NCBI GenBank assembly: GCA_003542655.1
Contig: DPKF01000075.1
Location: 1 to 8,993 of the forward strand
DNA length: 8,993 nt
Source: Holosporales bacterium
Lineage (GTDB): Bacteria > Pseudomonadota > Alphaproteobacteria > Paracaedibacterales > UBA11393
Direction of reading: 5' to 3'
Shown here: in pieces, positions 6,937 to 8,993 of the stretch
How the letters are laid out: every line of letters begins with the position of its first letter
How positions within the stretch are numbered: position 1 is the stretch's first letter
Program-made: the position numbers and the translations under genes
Notes under the pieces: model-generated
What the model saw: the letters and a program-made list of their open reading frames with translations, nothing else
What the model was told of the DNA's origin: nothing
Databases searched by the model: none

Positions 6937-7070
6937 TTTTAGTCCCTTCGAAATATTCACTTAATATATCATATATTTATCCATGTTAACTTGACGATGC
7001 CAGATTCCCTTTTGCTGGGCATTCCACTCGATTTTTTACTTTCTCTGAAGAGAAGTTCTAAAGTCCAGAG

Positions 7071-7102
7071 CATATATTACTTTTTTACTCACGTGACGAT
7101 GC
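7071..7102 (-). repeat. Possible second, decayed IS right end
   Basis: The stretch begins CATATATTA and ends GTGACGATGC; the chimeric IS right end begins CATATATTT at 6970 and ends TTGACGATGC at 7000. Both are about 31-32 bases and share start, end and part of the middle. This may be the end of another copy, about 100 bases outside the first. The similarity is short and AT-rich, so the call is tentative. No gene is seen in 7002-7119. Confidence 0.3.
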
Positions 7103-7119
7103 TATTTTTACCGAAGAGT

Positions 7120-7410
7120 TCATTTTCCATAAAGAATACTTGCCAAAACAAAGTCATCGATTGTTTTTTTTTCAGCATCTGCTTTGAGGGGCGGTTGAGT
7201 TGACAAGCCCTCCCTTACATCCAAACTTTTAGAAGATATATTCTCCTCTTTAGGATTTCCCTTATTAGTAAAAACTAAACTTTGATCGCGGAAACCAAGG
7301 GGCTGTTCTTCTGTTTCTATTGCGACAAAATCTATATCTACAGGATTAGAAGCACTACACATTGTACTCGTTAAAAGAAAAGTAACAGCTGATGAGATTT
7401 TTTTGGTCAT
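7120..7410 (-). CDS. Small protein with N-terminal signal peptide
   Basis: A 96-residue protein of no family I recognise. The start is well supported: AAAGGAT lies six bases before the ATG. It opens MTKKISSAVTFLLTSTMCSA, with two lysines, a hydrophobic core and a likely signal peptidase I site after CSA, so export to the periplasm or beyond is expected. The Cys does not fit a lipobox. The mature part is polar and acidic with no Cys and looks unstructured until the end (TIDDFVLASILYGK). The stop lies only 18 bases from a possible IS end at 7102, so the C-terminus may be truncated. The upstream 7411-7515 is AT-rich and must hold the promoter, but no convincing box pair stands out. It lies between outward IS remnants of one family. 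Confidence 0.65.
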   Translation of the reverse strand: MTKKISSAVTFLLTSTMCSASNPVDIDFVAIETEEQPLGFRDQSLVFTNKGNPKEENISSKSLDVREGLSTQPPLKADAEKKTIDDFVLASILYGK

Positions 7411-7515
7411 AGTCTATCCTTTAATATTAATAATGTATAATCACACTTACATCAATTTGATATATTAATCTAATTAAAATTTCTTTATGTTGCAATCTTG
7501 TTTAAAACTGCTTTG

Positions 7516-7747
7516 GGCCGCGTCAAGTTAACAAAGAGAGTATAACAAGCAATCTCAGTTTGGGTTTTAGATGTGAAGCATCTGAGCTGCCGTATTATCC
7601 AAGATGGATTTGGCAGCAACAAAGTTTTGTCGTCGAAGAGGTCTAGATGCTTCGTGTAACGATACCTACAGATGTGTCTTAGAAATAGAACAGCTTGAAA
7701 TTGATATCATGAAACTATTCCAATCTACCCAGCAATATCATCGTTAA
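7516..7747 (-). mobile_element. Remnant of IS6-like element, 3' end with transposase C-terminus
   Basis: GGCCGCGTCAAGTTAAC at 7516-7532 matches the 17-base terminal repeat of the chimeric IS at 15 positions. The following 70 bases resemble its left end, including the shared TTTTAGAT and ATCTGAG blocks. Read leftward from about 7660, the sequence encodes HEASRPLRRQNFVAAKSIL and a tail DNTAAQMLHI with TAA at 7567-7569, compatible with the basic C-terminus of this transposase group. A TAG and probable frameshifts break it further upstream. The other end is absent; the IS200-type end hairpin begins at 7751. Confidence 0.55.
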
Positions 7748-7750
7748 TAA

Positions 7751-7778
7751 AATACCCCGCCGCAAGCAGCGGGGTATT
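7751..7778. terminator. Hairpin at the end of the IS200/IS605-type element
   Basis: AATACCCCGC (7751-7760) and GCGGGGTATT (7769-7778) form a perfect 10-bp stem with an 8-base loop. It begins four bases beyond the stop of the leftward tnpA pseudogene. On the minus strand it is followed by TTATTAA, giving a weak intrinsic terminator. IS200/IS605 elements carry such subterminal hairpins as binding sites for their single-strand transposase, so it is probably the right-end hairpin, with termination as a second effect. Confidence 0.65.
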
Positions 7779-7781
7779 GAG

Positions 7782-8173
7782 TCAGAATAGTCGCAGCTGA
7801 TTGTTTTCATAAAGTTGATCATATTCTAAACCTTGCGCCTTGACATATCGGGCTATCTTGGACTCATCTCCATGCTTCCCTACTGTACTAGCAAAATATC
7901 CATCCGTCCAAAACTCACCGCCCCACAACTGTTTCTTTACTTGGGGACGTCTTCTGAATATCTCTCACGCGGTGGTACTTTTGATTAGTTTTGACCATTT
8001 TAGTCACACTATATGTCGGCACCGATTGCACTAAAAAAATGTACGTGATCCTTATCTGTTCCTATCTCTAAAAAGTTTGCCTGATATCGTTTCTCTATCT
8101 CCAAACATACCTCTTTTAAGATCTCTTCTATTGCCCCTATCAAAGACCACTCGCCTACATTTCTCCGGAAACT
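7782..8173 (-). pseudogene. tnpA: IS200/IS605-family transposase TnpA (Y1, HUH), decayed
   Basis: Leftward remnant of a small single-strand DNA transposase. Parts visible in order: FRRNVGEWSL and LKEVCLEIEKRYQ, then FLEIGTDKDHVHF with the HUH motif HVH, then VQSVPTYSVTKMVKT, STTA, EIFRRRPQVKKQLWGGEFW, TDGYFASTVGKHGDE, and ARYVKAQG with the probable nucleophilic Tyr, ending QLRLF and TGA at 7782-7784. Damage: an extra A in the run at 8033-8039 shifts the frame after DHVHF; an extra base near 7987 shifts it after MVKT; and a TGA at 7965-7967 replaces a likely Arg codon between STTA and EIF. About 20 N-terminal residues are missing. No TnpB gene is nearby. It is certainly inactive. Confidence 0.85.
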
Positions 8174-8225
8174 CTAGATCGTGTTACCCCTATAAAGGAA
8201 GAGAAATATATGTTAATCTGCGGTT

Positions 8226-8971
8226 ATGAAAGCATTGAATAAAAAACAGTATAAGCTGATCAAACGGTAGCTTCCCGTGCAACGAGGGAAAGTAAAGATA
8301 GGGAACTTGACACTCATCAACACGGTATTGTATATCGCAGAAAATGGATGTAAATGGCGCGCTTTACCTGAAAAGTATGGCAATTGGCACACGATTTACA
8401 CACGCCTTAAACGATGGGCTGAAAGGGGAGTTTTAGAGCGTTTGTTTATTGGTTTGCAAAAAGAAAATTTGATTAGAATTTCTGTAACCTGCCTTGGATT
8501 GGACAGCACCAGCATCAAAGTATATCCTGATGCTGCGGGCGCTTTAAAAAAAACGGACCCCAATCCATCGGCAAATCACGTGGCGGATGGACTACAAAAA
8601 TTCATTTGGTTTCCTCGAATGATCAATTTGGATTAACAGTTGGCCATTCTCCTGGACAAGCACATAATGACCAAAACAGTCAGCAGTTGCTGCAACAGTG
8701 GAAGCATGAGTTGCCTAAACTACCTCTAGTTATGGATCGCGCCTATGAGGGTGATCCCACGGGGCAATGCGTGGAAAAGTGTGGGTTTCAGCCTGTTGTT
8801 CCACCCAAATCCAATCGTTTAAAGCCTTGGAAATATGATAAAACTATCTACAAACGGCGCAATGAAATTGAACGTCTTTTTAGAAGGCTCAAAGCGTTCC
8901 GACGCGTCTTCTCGCGGTTTGAAAAACTAGATCTCATGTTTGCTGCTTTTATCCTCATTGCTCTTATCTAA
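8226..8971 (+). pseudogene. IS5-family transposase (two-frame type) with early in-frame stop
   Basis: The likely start is ATG 8226 (MKALNKKQYKLIKR), followed by TAG at 8268-8270, then in the same frame LPVQRGKVKIGN. The stop lies inside conserved N-terminal sequence, so it is probably a point mutation; a GTG at 8277 could restart translation. The first frame carries the helix-turn-helix region (NGCKWRALPEKYGNW) and the first catalytic Asp (LDSTSIKV, codon 8502-8504), ending at 8636. At the A-run 8546-8553 family sequence passes to the -1 frame (NGPQSIGKSRGGWTTKIH), which carries the second Asp (VMDRAYEGD, 8735-8737) and the catalytic Glu (RRNEIERLF, 8870-8872), to the stop at 8969-8971. It is full length except for these interruptions. 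No left terminal repeat was found in 8174-8225. Confidence 0.85.
8546..8553 (+). other. A-run slippery site for possible -1 ribosomal frameshifting
   Basis: Eight A residues, phased as A_AAA_AAA relative to the first frame (8546, 8547-8549, 8550-8552), fit the X_XXY_YYZ heptamer exactly. A one-base slip back moves the ribosome onto the frame that continues the transposase from AAC GGA CCC at 8552. Programmed frameshifting on A-runs is known in several IS families, including two-frame IS5 groups. A simple one-base deletion in a nine-A run is the alternative. Confidence 0.5.
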
Positions 8972-8993
8972 GAACCCGTCTTCACAATTAGGA
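8972..8993 (+). other. Probable right end of the IS5-family element
   Basis: The bases after the transposase stop contain GAACCCGTCTTCACAATTAG, likely within or at the terminal repeat of the IS. A matching inverted copy is not visible upstream of 8226, and the window ends here, so the exact boundary and target duplication cannot be set. Confidence 0.3.

Larger units (their letters stand above)
6136..7001 (-). mobile_element. Chimeric IS: IS6-like ends with an internal IS256-family fragment
   Basis: Inverted repeats bound the unit: GGCATCGTCAACTTAAC at 6136-6152, and at 6985-7001 the reverse complement GGCATCGTCAAGTTAAC, 16 of 17 identical. Reading leftward it holds the N-terminal two-thirds of an IS6-like transposase, then the C-terminal end of an IS256-family transposase, then the last codons of an IS6-like transposase. 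The flanks show no 8-bp duplication. The left end shares about 90 diverged bases with the remnant at 7516. None of the transposase parts is complete, so the unit can move only if served by another copy. Confidence 0.75.

Noticed and set aside
6991..7203. 70-codon plus-strand ORF
   Set aside because: It starts in the IS terminal repeat and runs antisense into the better-supported small exported protein gene.
7604..7747. 47-codon plus-strand ORF starting ATG 7604
   Set aside because: The opposite strand matches the tail of the IS6-like transposase, so this frame is a shadow; no ribosome site was seen.
7840..8034. 64-codon plus-strand ORF
   Set aside because: It is antisense to the IS200/IS605 TnpA pseudogene, whose motifs are unmistakable.
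1..8993. CRISPR array, tRNA or rRNA genes
   Set aside because: No regularly spaced identical repeats and no tRNA-like or rRNA-like sequence were seen; all repeats found are IS ends or short pairs.

Overview
The window is an AT-rich, IS-dense accessory region. Almost every gene is broken, interrupted or flanked by a mobile element. It holds a group II intron end inside a fic gene, remnants or copies of IS6, IS256, IS200/IS605 and IS5-family elements, and a frameshifted DUF4143 ATPase. This mixture suggests a host-associated or intracellular bacterium with a decaying, IS-expanded genome, of the kind seen in Holosporales/Rickettsiales-like alphaproteobacteria or Legionellales. The lineage is an inference; no rRNA or housekeeping gene is present to settle it.

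Layout. Positions 1-81 are domains V and VI of a group II intron, whose 3' splice site falls inside a fic gene. The 3' exon (82-679) carries the Fic catalytic motif and a C-terminal winged-helix-like segment. About 110 bases later on the same strand is an intact 769-codon gene (790-3099) of a family I do not recognise. It ends in a PD-(D/E)xK nuclease-like domain and is the best candidate here for an undescribed, possibly defence-related, protein. Next comes an unrecognised gene (3301-3954) with a clear upstream promoter. An overlapping short reading frame precedes it, and its 3' end is cut by an IS6-family element (about 3930-4759) whose transposase is intact.

Positions 4760-4945 contain a strong promoter overlaid with CGGATTA-type repeats. 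It drives an AAA+/DUF4143 ATPase gene (4946-6101) that lost its frame just after the P-loop. Positions 6136-7001 are a chimeric IS: a leftward IS6-like transposase in which the 3' end of an IS256-family element has replaced an internal segment, all between matched 17-base inverted repeats. A small leftward gene for a probably exported protein (7120-7410) lies between remnants of the same IS family. The second remnant (7516-7747) carries a decayed transposase C-terminus. A leftward IS200/IS605 tnpA pseudogene with its end hairpin follows (7751-8173). The window closes with an IS5-family transposase (8226-8971) that has an early stop and an A-run slippery site.

Genes likely to make full-length product are the nuclease-like protein, the IS6 transposase, perhaps the 3301 gene with a short IS-encoded tail, the small exported protein, and Fic if the intron still splices. 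No metabolic pathway links them.
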